Positions 18,211 through 27,630 of a DNA stretch of 64,000 nucleotides are shown piece by piece (position 1 is the first letter of the stretch; every line of letters starts with the position of its first letter). Origin of the DNA: Cytophagaceae bacterium ABcell3 (lineage in GTDB: Bacteria; Bacteroidota; Bacteroidia; Cytophagales; Cytophagaceae); contig CP133159.1 in the NCBI GenBank assembly GCA_030913385.1, positions 4,443,001-4,507,000 of the forward strand. Reading direction: 5' to 3'. A model generated the notes under the pieces. The model was given only the letters and a program-made list of their open reading frames with translations. It made no database searches and had not been told where the DNA came from. Position numbers and translations under genes: made by a program.

Positions 18211-18289
18211 TCCCCTCCCCCAGCCTCACACAACAACTTACAAAACTCAGGCTCAAGCAACTTTACCCTGAAAGTTATAAATAAAACTG

Positions 18290-18320
18290 TTTGACCAAAC
18301 TAAACATCTTCTTAAATTCG
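18290..18320 (+). promoter_or_regulatory. Bacteroidota-type promoter (TTTG, 19 bp, TAAATTCG)
   Basis: A -33 TTTG (18290-18293), a 19-bp spacer and a -7 box TAAATTCG (18313-18320, one mismatch to TAnnTTTG) precede the GLUG-repeat protein gene. The predicted leader is about 110 nt. Confidence 0.45.
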
Positions 18321-18434
18321 CACATCGGAATAAATATTTTTTCGATAAAAGTTTTTTACATAAGCTTATAGAAACATGGAGCAGAATTTACTGTTCCCGA
18401 GCTTCACTTTTAACAAACCTAAACATTACAATAG

Positions 18435-19742
18435 ATGCAAAAACTTTTACACCCAAGTTTACTTACACTAATTGTATTTAGTGTATCACTTTTCAACAGT
18501 TCATTGACCTATGCAGAATTTGCCGGAGGTGACGGTTCTGAAGACCATCCTTATCAAGTAGAAACACCAGAGCACCTTAATGCTATCAGGCATAATTTAG
18601 AGGCTGCATACATCCTCAACCAAGACATTAATTTGGACAGTGACGAAAACTGGGAGCCGATTGCTGGTATTTTTTCTGGCCATTTTAATGGAAACGGGCA
18701 TAGTGTAAACGGTCTTGTCATCGATCAAGCAGACGACGATTATGTGGGCTTTTTTGAACACATTGGCGAAGACGCTGAAGTTATAAATTTTGGACTAAGA
18801 CATGCAACGGTTAAAGGAAACAGACGGGTTGGTATTTTGGCTGGCCGAAATGACGGCGTGGTGTTTAACTGCTTCTCGACTGGTGAAGTAGAAGGCAACA
18901 TGATCGTAGGTGGGCTTGTAGGCAGACACAACGGTGGAATGTTAATGCAATGCTACTCCATGGCTGATGCTTCTGGAATCCAATCTATAGGAGGCTTAAC
19001 AGGCGTGTCAGCAGGATCTGCTCTTATAAGCAAATGTTACGCAAGAGGCCATGTAACAGCTTCTGGAAATATTGCTGGAGGACTTGCTGGAAGACTTTTA
19101 GGTCCTTTGGAAAACAGCTATGCTACCGGTATTGTCAGAGGTGTTGAACAAGTAGGAGGAATTGCTGGAATCAGCAGCGACACCATTACCAATGTATATG
19201 CCACCGGAGAAGTGATTGGCAGTGAACTAAAAGGTGGACTTGTAGGTGAACTTCAAGAAGGTGAAATCATTAATAGTTATTGGAATACCGAAACCAGCGG
19301 CCGTGACCAAGGCGTTGGCTCTTCGTATGAACAAGGTGCCTATGGCAGGAGTACACAAGAAATGACCGGAGGCCAAGCTAAAGACGTGTTCGAAAACTGG
19401 GACTTCGAAGAACTATGGCTCCATGACCCTGAATATTACGATGGGTATCCTTATTTCCAATGGAACGAAGAGCTTATTACCCATGTAGAGGCACCAAAAG
19501 AGATTATAGTACAGGTTTACCCTAACCCTACCGCTGATTACTTGCAAATAGAGGCCCCGGTAGCCATTACAAGCATTACGATTTATGATGCTATGGGAAG
19601 ACTTGTTATGGACAGCCCTATTGAAAATGGAATAACAGGAAAAACAAAACTAGACGTCCAAAATCTTCGGGAAGGACATTATTTTGTGCTCATCAATACG
19701 GATGAAGCCCCTGTAAAGAAAAGGTTTTTGAAATTAAAATAA
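18435..19742 (+). CDS. secreted GLUG-repeat protein with T9SS type A sorting domain
   Basis: 435 residues with a signal peptide (about 1-27, ending TYAEFAGG). Residues about 30-100 have the GGDGSEDHPYQVETPEHLN opening often seen before GLUG repeats. Then follow five or so GLUG-type repeats (about 110-290), each with a GGL(V/A/T)G(R/E) turn and a (C/S)Y(A/S)-x-G strand, expected to form a right-handed beta-helix. The last 85 residues (VYPNPTADYLQIE to KRFLKLK) are a type A C-terminal sorting domain. It is a surface or secreted adhesin-like protein. It stands alone: the next gene is convergent. Confidence 0.85.
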   Translation: MQKLLHPSLLTLIVFSVSLFNSSLTYAEFAGGDGSEDHPYQVETPEHLNAIRHNLEAAYILNQDINLDSDENWEPIAGIFSGHFNGNGHSVNGLVIDQADDDYVGFFEHIGEDAEVINFGLRHATVKGNRRVGILAGRNDGVVFNCFSTGEVEGNMIVGGLVGRHNGGMLMQCYSMADASGIQSIGGLTGVSAGSALISKCYARGHVTASGNIAGGLAGRLLGPLENSYATGIVRGVEQVGGIAGISSDTITNVYATGEVIGSELKGGLVGELQEGEIINSYWNTETSGRDQGVGSSYEQGAYGRSTQEMTGGQAKDVFENWDFEELWLHDPEYYDGYPYFQWNEELITHVEAPKEIIVQVYPNPTADYLQIEAPVAITSITIYDAMGRLVMDSPIENGITGKTKLDVQNLREGHYFVLINTDEAPVKKRFLKLK

Positions 19743-19752
19743 ACCATATACT

Positions 19753-19779
19753 AAAGCCCTACCACCAAGGAAGGGCTTT
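19753..19779. terminator. hairpin between convergent genes
   Basis: AAAGCCCT / AGGGCTTT, an 8-bp stem with an 11-nt loop, between the GLUG protein gene and the thioredoxin gene. The T-tracts are weak on both sides. Confidence 0.5.
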
Positions 19780-19785
19780 GGTATT

Positions 19786-20109
19786 CTAAAGCGCTTCTTT
19801 TTCAACCAACTCCAGCATCTGTTCAGAAGTAAGAGGCCCAGGCACGCTCGCTTTAAGTTTTCCCTGAGAGAATAATGCGATAGTTGGCACCCCCATGACT
19901 TTATATTCGCTTACCAAATCAAGATGATCATCGACGTTCACTTTGATCACCAAGCACTTTCCTTCTAAAACCTTCTCCACTCTTTCTAACGCAGGCATCA
20001 TGGCCATGCAAGGCGCACACCATTCTGCATAGAGATCAACAAGCACTGGCAAGTCAGAGGTCAGGATAAGCTCCTGAGGGTTAATTTGATTATTATTGTG
20101 TTCTTTCAT
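19786..20109 (-). CDS. thioredoxin family protein
   Basis: A 107-residue single-domain thioredoxin without signal peptide, so cytoplasmic. The active site is W30-C31-A-P-C34, followed by MAMMPALERVEKVL. The cis-proline region is GVPTIALFSQGKL. The ATG at 20109 (MKEHNNN) is preferred; an upstream in-frame ATG at 20121 would add only MNCF. WCAPC differs from the usual WCGPC by Ala at the third position, which should lower the redox potential only slightly. It probably reduces disulphides in target proteins. Confidence 0.88.
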   Translation of the reverse strand: MKEHNNNQINPQELILTSDLPVLVDLYAEWCAPCMAMMPALERVEKVLEGKCLVIKVNVDDHLDLVSEYKVMGVPTIALFSQGKLKASVPGPLTSEQMLELVEKEAL

Positions 20110-20121
20110 GAAACAATTCAC

Positions 20122-20470
20122 CTGATTAACAAGCCCAGTTTATTTCTATTAATAATTTAAACAAAACAGAGCGTTACAATTGTCACCATATTAAGCAAAA
20201 AAAATAAAGAGAACCAAGCAAAAATTAAAATTATAAGGTTTTCATTAAAAACAAAGTTTAATACCTGTATAATAATACAAACAGAGGATCCGAAAACATA
20301 ACTTTTGACTGTAGTAATACTGATTTTTCATATTTCCTCCCTGAGCTAAGAGTTTTTTCAGTTTTTTCACCAAACAAGATTTTGAATTAAAAAATAAACA
20401 TATCCATTCTTTTCCGGTAAAGTAATTCACTTTCTGTCAATAATTTACTTTTTCAAACATTATAACCCTT
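20122..20470. other. 349-bp intergenic region, very AT-rich
   Basis: It lies between the divergent thioredoxin gene and the 1,804-residue protein gene and must contain both promoters. No clear promoter pair, hairpin or convincing gene was found. A 61-codon minus-strand frame at 20245-20430 looks random. Confidence 0.5.
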
Positions 20471-23400
20471 ATGCCCATGGCGGATAAAATAAACATTAAT
20501 AAGGCTACCAAAAAAGAACTAACTTCTATAAAAGGCATAGCAGATGTTACAGCTGACCGCATTCTGAACTTCAGGGAAAAAGGCGGGGTGATAAACTCGT
20601 TGGATGATTTACAAAAAATAAGTAAAATCCGTCCGAATTACTTAAACGAACTTACAGATGTAGTAGATTTTGAAGATGGAAGAGATGACGGAAACCCAAA
20701 AAAGGAAACCCCGTCGGCTCAGGATCTTACCGTAGAACCTCTGTTCAGAATACAGTTTCCAGACATCCCATCAGATGAAGGAGAAAATCCATATGCAGGA
20801 TATAGGGTAGTAGTGGGGTACAAGTTATGGCGTTCGGGAGTTGCAGGCATGTTTCCGACAAGCCATACTAAAAAGTTTTCAATTGCCCCGAATGGCATTG
20901 TAGAAGTACACCTTACAGAAGAAGTAGGAACTTACCTTGGAAAGTCCTTTGATATTTTTGTCAACTCCCCCAAAGGGGAGCCTGTTTATAAGAAAACTGA
21001 CATCACCCTGGAAGATTCCCAAACCATCAAAATCGATTTACCTTTCTCTGTTAACAACAACCTGCTTGTAAAGCTGGAAAAGCAACAAGGCATTAATTAC
21101 AACGGCTATACCCTAAAAGCCTATTTTTATGTTGACAGGGGCAGTTCCAGCCTGGATGTAATTAAAGAGGAGTTTGATATTTCTTTTCAGGATGAAATAC
21201 TTATTAAGTCAGATCCTTTTGAGGGAATTGTTGAGGTTGACCTGAAAGTAATGGCACCAAATGAAGTACTGGTTACCAGATCTAAGTATAAATGGAAGGA
21301 AATAGAAGAAACAGAAGAAGCAAAGCAAGTACATATTTCTTTGCCCCGTCCTTCGGGTCTAAGCTATTCAATTCAACTGATAGTCGATATAGATTCTCTG
21401 GAAAATCCTTATCTGGACCATTCCCTTATCGTGCTTTACAACATATTGAGAAAAGAGAATTTACAGCTTATAAGGAGAATAGAAGAAAGATTCCCCATTG
21501 ACTCTAACGGACTTTCGCACGTGAATATTGAACACTACGGGCTGGTGCAAGAACTTGAACTTGAAGTCAAAGCGCCTGCCGGAGAAGTCATAGGAAGAAA
21601 AACACTTAAGGCTACAGAATCAGATGATGACGGAAAAGTTCAGGTAAAGGTATTGCCCCGCAAACTGGCAGGAGCAGAAGGCATACATACCATACCTGAA
21701 AGACCTGAAAAAATAACAGGACGGCTTATTGATGCACAGGGGAAAAAGAAGCTGGAAAATATCCAGATCATCATTTATGCTTCTACAGTGGAAGGCCCTG
21801 CGGAAAAAGATTTCTTTCCGTTACAGTTTACCCGTTCTGAAACAGAAGGGTATTTTGTAATGGACATGCCCAAACTGTACTTCACTGGTGCTTTTGCCAG
21901 GATAGGTCTTAGCACAAACAACCATCCAACAGACGTTCCGGTAAGGCTTGAAAAAGACAGGGTATGGCTAATGAAAGATGAAAAGGCCGTAATGGAGGAA
22001 AAATTGTTCTTTCCTGCCAATATGATTCTGGTAGTGCAAGCCGAAGACGAAGAGAAAAAAAAAGAAACATGCAGTGAGTGTGAAACACAGAATTACCTGA
22101 GACCAAAAAAGGCTGTGGATGAATTTTCATTTTACACTGTCGTCAGGACAACAGAACCAGATATTCAGGGATATACTTTTGAAGAAGATGGAGAAGTTTC
22201 TGTACAGAATATTATAGACATAGTCCCTCTTGCCAGCGACCGTACTCATGAAGAAGTAAGTATACCTGCTTCATATCTGCACAGGAGCATTAGAAAAAAT
22301 GTGTTAATGAAACATGTTAATAATAAAAAGGGGCTGACATTAACTACCTTAAAGAAAGCTTTGAACGAGAGCAATGCACAAAAACTGAGGGAAAAGATAA
22401 AGCCCCGGAGTGAAAACAGGGCCATCGGGCGCCACAACCTAAACCTTAACACTTCCATAGATTGGGACAAAGACCCTACTATTTATCAGGCTACCTCTAT
22501 TGCACATGGCCATTTACTACAATATAAACAAGAGTGGCTAAACGACGGCTATTCAACAGGAGACCTTCTATATAGCCTTCCTCTAGCTCCTGGCCAGAAA
22601 AAACAAATCGTGGTTTTTGACTGGGAGAGAAGAGAGTCGGCCACAAGAAGGGAAAGCCTGGACTACCAAGAAAGCCTGTATAACTCCCTGAGCAGAGACC
22701 GGGATGTAAATGAAGTAGTACAAGGGTCTCTCAGGGAAAATATCAGAGGCGGATCTTCAGCCAGGACCTCGTCTGCCTCAGGAGGCTTTGGATTAGGCTT
22801 TGTGGCTGGTCCCGTAGGAGGCTTGCTCGGTGTATCTGGAGGAAGCAGCAAGGCAAGCTCTACAGCATGGCAGGATTCATCCCGTCATACTACCCTAAGT
22901 GATCTCCAGCAACTCAGGGACAGGACACTACAGTCTGCCAATGCCATCAGGAGCCAGAGGGCCTCCGTTATTACTACTGCCACACAGGGAGAGCGTTTTT
23001 CGGCTGAAACAGAAACGGTAGCAAACTATAACCGCTGCCACTCTCTTACCATTCAGTATTTTGAAGTATTGCGGCACTTAAAGGTTCAACAACGGCTGGC
23101 TAGTGTTCAGGAGTGCCTGTTTATACCTCTGATGATCTCTCACTTTGACTATCAAAAGATTCTTAGATGGCAGGAGTCACTGTCTTCAAGTATCAACAGA
23201 AGGCTACAAAGAGGTTTTGGAGCCATACAAAGAATTGAAAATGACTACGAAGGCAGTGATCTGCCTGAAAACAGATTTGCTGATGACAACCTGGAATATC
23301 TGGAAGGGGGAATATATATTAAATTTGAAATACCGGCCCCCCAAGACCTAAGCATCCTGGAAGAAAAGGAAGAGCTGTTGAAAGCTTTAGAGCGGTTTAT

Positions 23401-25885
23401 GGTCATTGTTCCTTCCATACAACGTCATCTGAACCGGATAGTAGATGCAAAAATTGAATTAAGAAATGAACTCTTCTACGAACATGTGGCTCCGGAAATT
23501 GCTGCTGCTTTTATTGAGAAGTTAAAAATTGAAGCTGTTGTTCAAAGCGGAACAGACGGGGTAGAGTCTGAACAAATCCTTCCACTGTCAACAACGATGG
23601 TAACAAGATTTGAAAACGGGAAGCCATTGTTTGTTTCATTAAGACAAAATGGATCTATCGGCCCTTTAAGAAGATCCGAAATTAAGGCTGTAGTAATCCG
23701 GAAAGCATCAGGCATTATGCTACAGAATGGAGAATCGCTGGCTGATGTCCTCCCTGTCAATTCCCAGATTATGATCACCTCAGGCACAATCCGTTATAAT
23801 ACGGCACATTTTTCCGGACATTTGTTCCGAAACTCCAATATAATGGATGATCTGGTGGGATACTCAGGCCTGAGTAATGACCGGGAAAAAGTAAGAATTG
23901 CAACACCACTTTCGCGAGCCGAAATGCGCAACCCCAGAAACGAGGATCTTGAAATAGCAAGTGCACTGCAGGACCATCTTAATGATAACGTTGAAAAATA
24001 CCATAGTGCCATCTGGATGAACATGAGCGCAGAAAGAAGATTTATGTTCCTGGATGGTATCAGAATAACAGATTATTCTGATGTTGAAAATTATCCTCAG
24101 GGAGTCATCAGAAGTGTGGCATCTGTAGTTGAAAACAGGGTAATCGGAATTATCGGCAACAACCTTGTTATGCCTGTAGCACCTGGCTTCCGGCTTGATC
24201 CAAATACACGTGGCAAGGAAGTAGACCTGTTTTCCCTGTATCAGCCTCTTACTCCAGCAGCCCCTGCCAGTGTCAGCATTCCTACCAAAGGAGTTTATGC
24301 AGAAGCTGTGATGGGGCAATGCAATAGCTGTGAAAAAATTAATGAGGACCGGTTCTGGCGGTGGAGCGAAGAGCCAATTCCACATAGTCCGACACCGATC
24401 ATGCCTGTTAGCACCGATACCCGCCGTACAACTCCGGCAGATACTGACGTAACCTCTTTCCCGAACCCGATGGTCAATATCCAGAACGCCCCACAAGCAC
24501 CCAATCCACAAGGTTTCGGCGCAGCTGCAGAACTGTTGGGCAATGCTTCCTTCCGCGACATTACCGGTCTGCAGGGCAATCAGGCTAATGCTATTAAGGC
24601 ACTTCAGGCAACTATGGAAGCAGCTCAGAAATTCGGCACTCAGGCTTCGGGTCTCACAGCACTGGGCGCTCAGCTTGACGCAATCAGGGAGGCAAGGAGA
24701 CACAACATGATTCCGGACGACCTGACGCGTGAACTTTCGGAAAAAGCTATCAGAAACTTTTATGAGGAAAAGCCAGACCAGACAAACTCAGGTTTAAATA
24801 ATATTAAGAGACTTCAGGAAATGATAGAGAGAAACGATATTCCCGGAGATATAGGACAAGAGCTTATGAAAAACCTGACGAAGTCTATGCATAAAAATGG
24901 CGGCACTGAAAACCTGCGGGACCTACTGACAACAGGCGGAGAAAAGATTCCTTCTGTAGGCTCTTTTTCAGCAGAAACAACAACACCTGAGGGCAAACTG
25001 ACAAAACTCACCATGACAGGTTCCTCTCCAACAAGTAGCTTTTTTCACCAACAAAAAATCAATCAACTGGTAGAATGTTTCCAAAGAAACCTGCACCTGA
25101 TAAAAACTAATGCCAATGTTTTAAAAATAGCTTTGGAGGAAGAAAAGGGTTGGACAGATGAAGATGGCAACAAAATAAAAGAAGGCGACAAAGACGACGA
25201 AGGCAATTTTATCATGCTGAACAAATTAACAGACTATTTTAAAGCCATACCAGAAGCAAACCTTTTCGGGCACAACAGCGACCCTGAAGAACACGCAAAA
25301 GAGGCTGCTAAAGACAACAATGCGTGGAGCGCGGCATTTATTTGCTATGTTTTTGCCAAAGCCGGAATTAAGATATCCGATGGATTTGAATTCAGTAACA
25401 GGCATATTACATACATTGTCCATGCCCTTATGAACCGCCTAAATAAAGACCAGGAAAAAATATTCTGGTTGTACAGAGTTGATGAACGGACTCCCCAGCC
25501 AGGTGATCTGGTTTGCGTAAACAGGCCCGGAGGCGGTACCTGGAACTTTAATAATTTGAGAAATGACTTTCTTCAGGAAAATAATGAAGGCAAGTATGAG
25601 ATTAACCCTCCAATTCAGGGCAATTCACATTGTGATATAGTTTTGGGAACAAAGGAAAAAGACGGAGTAAAATATTTAGAAACAATGGGCGGCAATCTAA
25701 GCGATACCATACTCCGGGTAGATGTGAGACTGAATGAAGATGGAAAAATTGACATGGAAACACGTAACGATGAAGGGGAAGTGGAAAACCGCAACTATTT
25801 CGGGATTCTTGGCATTGAGCCATGCAACATAAATTCCATACTTGCAGATCTTTCCGGAGAGTCCTCTCCTGTTATTAAAGCTTAA
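20471..25885 (+). CDS. giant multidomain protein: helix-hairpin-helix, beta-rich repeats, DUF2272 (NlpC/P60-like) C-terminus
   Basis: 1,804 residues, no signal peptide or clear membrane anchor. In order: a ComEA-like helix-hairpin-helix (about 5-65, INKATKKELTSIKGI); three beta-rich modules of about 100 residues around V-x-(S/A)-P-x-G-E (near 164, 260 and 365); a carboxypeptidase-regulatory-like strand region (about 415-480); a CSEC pair near 535; a region with LLYSLPLAPGQKKQIVVFDWER (here abbreviated LPLAPGQKK, about 705); a Gly/Ser-rich stretch (757-800); long helices; a CNSC pair near 1282; a linker rich in Pro, Asn and Gln; and a DUF2272 domain (about 1610-1780) with NAWSAAFICYVF, FSNRHITYI and SHCDIV. 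In NlpC/P60 enzymes the nucleophile is Cys; here that position in WSAAF is Ser. The protein may be exported by a non-Sec route or act in the cell; function unknown. It stands alone with its own terminator. Confidence 0.75.
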   Translation: MPMADKININKATKKELTSIKGIADVTADRILNFREKGGVINSLDDLQKISKIRPNYLNELTDVVDFEDGRDDGNPKKETPSAQDLTVEPLFRIQFPDIPSDEGENPYAGYRVVVGYKLWRSGVAGMFPTSHTKKFSIAPNGIVEVHLTEEVGTYLGKSFDIFVNSPKGEPVYKKTDITLEDSQTIKIDLPFSVNNNLLVKLEKQQGINYNGYTLKAYFYVDRGSSSLDVIKEEFDISFQDEILIKSDPFEGIVEVDLKVMAPNEVLVTRSKYKWKEIEETEEAKQVHISLPRPSGLSYSIQLIVDIDSLENPYLDHSLIVLYNILRKENLQLIRRIEERFPIDSNGLSHVNIEHYGLVQELELEVKAPAGEVIGRKTLKATESDDDGKVQVKVLPRKLAGAEGIHTIPERPEKITGRLIDAQGKKKLENIQIIIYASTVEGPAEKDFFPLQFTRSETEGYFVMDMPKLYFTGAFARIGLSTNNHPTDVPVRLEKDRVWLMKDEKAVMEEKLFFPANMILVVQAEDEEKKKETCSECETQNYLRPKKAVDEFSFYTVVRTTEPDIQGYTFEEDGEVSVQNIIDIVPLASDRTHEEVSIPASYLHRSIRKNVLMKHVNNKKGLTLTTLKKALNESNAQKLREKIKPRSENRAIGRHNLNLNTSIDWDKDPTIYQATSIAHGHLLQYKQEWLNDGYSTGDLLYSLPLAPGQKKQIVVFDWERRESATRRESLDYQESLYNSLSRDRDVNEVVQGSLRENIRGGSSARTSSASGGFGLGFVAGPVGGLLGVSGGSSKASSTAWQDSSRHTTLSDLQQLRDRTLQSANAIRSQRASVITTATQGERFSAETETVANYNRCHSLTIQYFEVLRHLKVQQRLASVQECLFIPLMISHFDYQKILRWQESLSSSINRRLQRGFGAIQRIENDYEGSDLPENRFADDNLEYLEGGIYIKFEIPAPQDLSILEEKEELLKALERFMVIVPSIQRHLNRIVDAKIELRNELFYEHVAPEIAAAFIEKLKIEAVVQSGTDGVESEQILPLSTTMVTRFENGKPLFVSLRQNGSIGPLRRSEIKAVVIRKASGIMLQNGESLADVLPVNSQIMITSGTIRYNTAHFSGHLFRNSNIMDDLVGYSGLSNDREKVRIATPLSRAEMRNPRNEDLEIASALQDHLNDNVEKYHSAIWMNMSAERRFMFLDGIRITDYSDVENYPQGVIRSVASVVENRVIGIIGNNLVMPVAPGFRLDPNTRGKEVDLFSLYQPLTPAAPASVSIPTKGVYAEAVMGQCNSCEKINEDRFWRWSEEPIPHSPTPIMPVSTDTRRTTPADTDVTSFPNPMVNIQNAPQAPNPQGFGAAAELLGNASFRDITGLQGNQANAIKALQATMEAAQKFGTQASGLTALGAQLDAIREARRHNMIPDDLTRELSEKAIRNFYEEKPDQTNSGLNNIKRLQEMIERNDIPGDIGQELMKNLTKSMHKNGGTENLRDLLTTGGEKIPSVGSFSAETTTPEGKLTKLTMTGSSPTSSFFHQQKINQLVECFQRNLHLIKTNANVLKIALEEEKGWTDEDGNKIKEGDKDDEGNFIMLNKLTDYFKAIPEANLFGHNSDPEEHAKEAAKDNNAWSAAFICYVFAKAGIKISDGFEFSNRHITYIVHALMNRLNKDQEKIFWLYRVDERTPQPGDLVCVNRPGGGTWNFNNLRNDFLQENNEGKYEINPPIQGNSHCDIVLGTKEKDGVKYLETMGGNLSDTILRVDVRLNEDGKIDMETRNDEGEVENRNYFGILGIEPCNINSILADLSGESSPVIKA

Positions 25886-25898
25886 GTCCGGATAATAC

Positions 25899-25951
25899 AA
25901 AAACCGCTAAATTTATCCTGCCAATATTGAGGATAAACTTTGGCGGTTTTT
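25899..25951. terminator. strong hairpin terminator
   Basis: A long imperfect stem: AAAACCGC with GCGGTTTT, continued by TTTATCCT with AGGATAAA around a 10-nt loop, ending in a T-run. It lies 14 bp after the giant gene and can act in both directions. Confidence 0.8.
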
Positions 25952-26076
25952 CAATCCATTAATGTGAGTTGTTTAGGATTTCCAGCCTGAAAACTTCACC
26001 GCTGATTTCAACAAATTGCGGCACAGATTAATGCCAGTCTTCGTCATTAAATCTGATACTACCAGAAAAACTTTCT

Positions 26077-26283
26077 TCAACCCAGCTCAAAAGGCCTTAA
26101 GCCTGAAATATGAGACGAATCCGCCAAAGCATCACAATCAGCAGGATCTGCTTTTTTGTCAAAGTCACTGGTGAAATACCATGTTTTATAAGAAGAAAAA
26201 GTTATATAGTACGATATCAGCCCACAACCGCACATAAAGTATGCAGTAATTGCCAAAAACACATATTTCTTGATAAAAGCCAT
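26077..26283 (-). CDS. possible small membrane or lipoprotein, 68 aa
   Basis: A 68-residue frame with a basic start and a hydrophobic segment (MAFIKKYVFLAITAYFMCGC, then LISYYITF), followed by a polar tail. Cysteines at about 18 and 20 resemble a loose lipobox. It lies alone in a 509-bp gap between the giant gene's terminator and the next minus-strand gene. Its start codon falls inside a 20-bp palindrome (26281-26300). No homologous family is recognised. It may be a real short gene or chance. Confidence 0.3.
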   Translation of the reverse strand: MAFIKKYVFLAITAYFMCGCGLISYYITFSSYKTWYFTSDFDKKADPADCDALADSSHISGLRPFELG

Positions 26284-26300
26284 AGCTTTTTAAAGCTATG
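26281..26300. repeat. inverted repeat CATAGCTTT-tt-AAAGCTATG
   Basis: A 9-bp perfect inverted repeat with a 2-bp centre, overlapping the start codon of the small 68-residue frame on the minus strand. It could be an operator or a hairpin covering the start. No terminator T-run was seen. Confidence 0.4.
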
Positions 26301-26394
26301 AAAATTCCCGAAAAAATAACACAACCTTAATCTCATTTTTAGGCAAAAAATTCTCCTGAGGCAAAGAAGAAAATTAAACCCCGCTTCTGTATTC

Positions 26395-26934
26395 TTACTT
26401 TTCAGAAATGATATTACACCCTCCAAAAACCACATCTGCTTTTACTTTCAAATAAGGTTTTCCTTCTTCAAAAGCCTTCGTCCGATACACATATTCCCCA
26501 AAAGCGATGACCGTTTCGTCGGGAAAGCGGCTGCCGCCAAAGACAGTGGTTACTTGGATACGCATGGGAATGTTTTCATTGATATACAAGTTTCCATTTC
26601 CAAAAATGACATTAACCTTTCCTTTAGGCATTCCCTTTTCAACTTCCACTTGGGTATAGTCAATTTCACCACTTCCAAAGACCACATTTACTTCAGGGTT
26701 ACTCCTATCGTATTGGACATTTGTTTTGCTAAACACGACCCTTTCTTTCTGATCAGTGCTTTTAAATGATGTCCCTAGCAACATTCTAACGCCCATATAA
26801 ATAAGGAACAAAGAAAAAAGTACCCTAAAGAAGGGGAAGTTTATCCCAAATACAAGTTTCAGGATAATAGAGACACCAGCCAAAATAAGCAGTATGCCCC
26901 AGAACATTGCACTAGACAATATGGCCATTTTCAT
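26395..26934 (-). CDS. membrane protein with LiaF-like C-terminal domain
   Basis: 179 residues from the ATG at 26934 (MKMAILSSAMFWG); an upstream ATG at 26982 would add 16 residues without a clear role. Two or three membrane helices (about 5-65) precede a soluble domain with repeated V(V/I)FG-x-(G/S) strands (VNVVFGSGEID, VNVIFGNGNLYI, TTVFGGSRF, DVVFGGCNI). This short beta-helix-like pattern is typical of LiaF-type cell envelope stress proteins (DUF5668 / cell wall-active antibiotic response C-terminus). No LiaRS two-component genes are adjacent. It lies 60 bp downstream of the TIGR02117 gene on the same strand. Confidence 0.75.
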   Translation of the reverse strand: MKMAILSSAMFWGILLILAGVSIILKLVFGINFPFFRVLFSLFLIYMGVRMLLGTSFKSTDQKERVVFSKTNVQYDRSNPEVNVVFGSGEIDYTQVEVEKGMPKGKVNVIFGNGNLYINENIPMRIQVTTVFGGSRFPDETVIAFGEYVYRTKAFEEGKPYLKVKADVVFGGCNIISEK

Positions 26935-26994
26935 AACATTTACCGATATAACAGGGAGCAAGATAAAGCTTGTTTCATGCATTCCAAAATGACA

Positions 26995-27630
26995 TCAATC
27001 ATAAGCATTTCGCAATTCCCTCATTACAGGCTCGTCCAGCGGCGACCATACAGGTGTCCGAACATTGAGCTTTTTCAAACCATTGCTAGTCCAGTTGTTG
27101 CTAGTCCTGAACATATGGTAATAATCAGTCGCTTCATAAAAATTGTCATTATACTCCCTGGCGGCATCAGGTATGATCATGACCTCTCCATGTTCATCTT
27201 GTTGAAAAGACCTATAGATATATTCCGTCAAAGTTTTGTAGTCATCGTAGTGGAGATAAAGCGGGATAAGGTTGAGCCTTTGACTACTAATGTCAGGATA
27301 GTATTCTACATGCATAGCACTAGCCGTTGGCAAAAGCGCAGCAGGTAGCGCTAGCCTTAGGTTTAGCTCACTCCAGTCTGCTGCTTGTGTATAATACCTT
27401 CTTTCTCCCCAACCAAATGAGATATATTGAAAAGTAGTATCGACAGCAGCAAACTCCTCTGTAGGAAAAGGCTCTGTCCAATTTATCATATCAGTTTTTA
27501 CCGGCACTACAAAATAAGTATGGCTACCTCTAGAAGCAACATAAACGAGGACGTCGCCAGATTCCAAGGGTTCAAAATCCCGATTTACCGGAATTACTCC
27601 AAGCAGAAATAACAATACAGAATACAGCAT
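26995..27630 (-). CDS. TIGR02117 family (DUF2459) protein, start uncertain
   Basis: 211 residues from the ATG at 27630. Conserved TIGR02117/DUF2459 segments are present: HTYFVVPVKTDMINW, YISFGWGERRYYTQA, and late YYHMFRTSNNWTSNGLKKL with a probable Asn/Trp pair. The function of the family is unknown; it has a membrane anchor and a conserved periplasmic domain with similarity in layout to Cys/His hydrolases. The reading frame stays open for 21 more codons upstream and spells a normal anchor start (S-I-KRFLIYIGFVLG), but has no ATG, GTG or TTG there. So either the protein is short at its N-terminus, starts at a rare codon such as ATC or ATA, or has lost its start codon. Confidence 0.75.
   Translation of the reverse strand: MLYSVLLFLLGVIPVNRDFEPLESGDVLVYVASRGSHTYFVVPVKTDMINWTEPFPTEEFAAVDTTFQYISFGWGERRYYTQAADWSELNLRLALPAALLPTASAMHVEYYPDISSQRLNLIPLYLHYDDYKTLTEYIYRSFQQDEHGEVMIIPDAAREYNDNFYEATDYYHMFRTSNNWTSNGLKKLNVRTPVWSPLDEPVMRELRNAYD

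Noticed and set aside
20245-20430. A 61-codon minus-strand frame upstream of the giant gene
   Set aside because: Lys/Leu/Tyr-rich with no conserved pattern, in a promoter region.
23864-24703. A 279-codon antisense frame inside the giant gene
   Set aside because: It lies wholly within a well-supported coding sequence in the opposite direction, has a Cys/His/Arg-rich composition and no recognisable domain.
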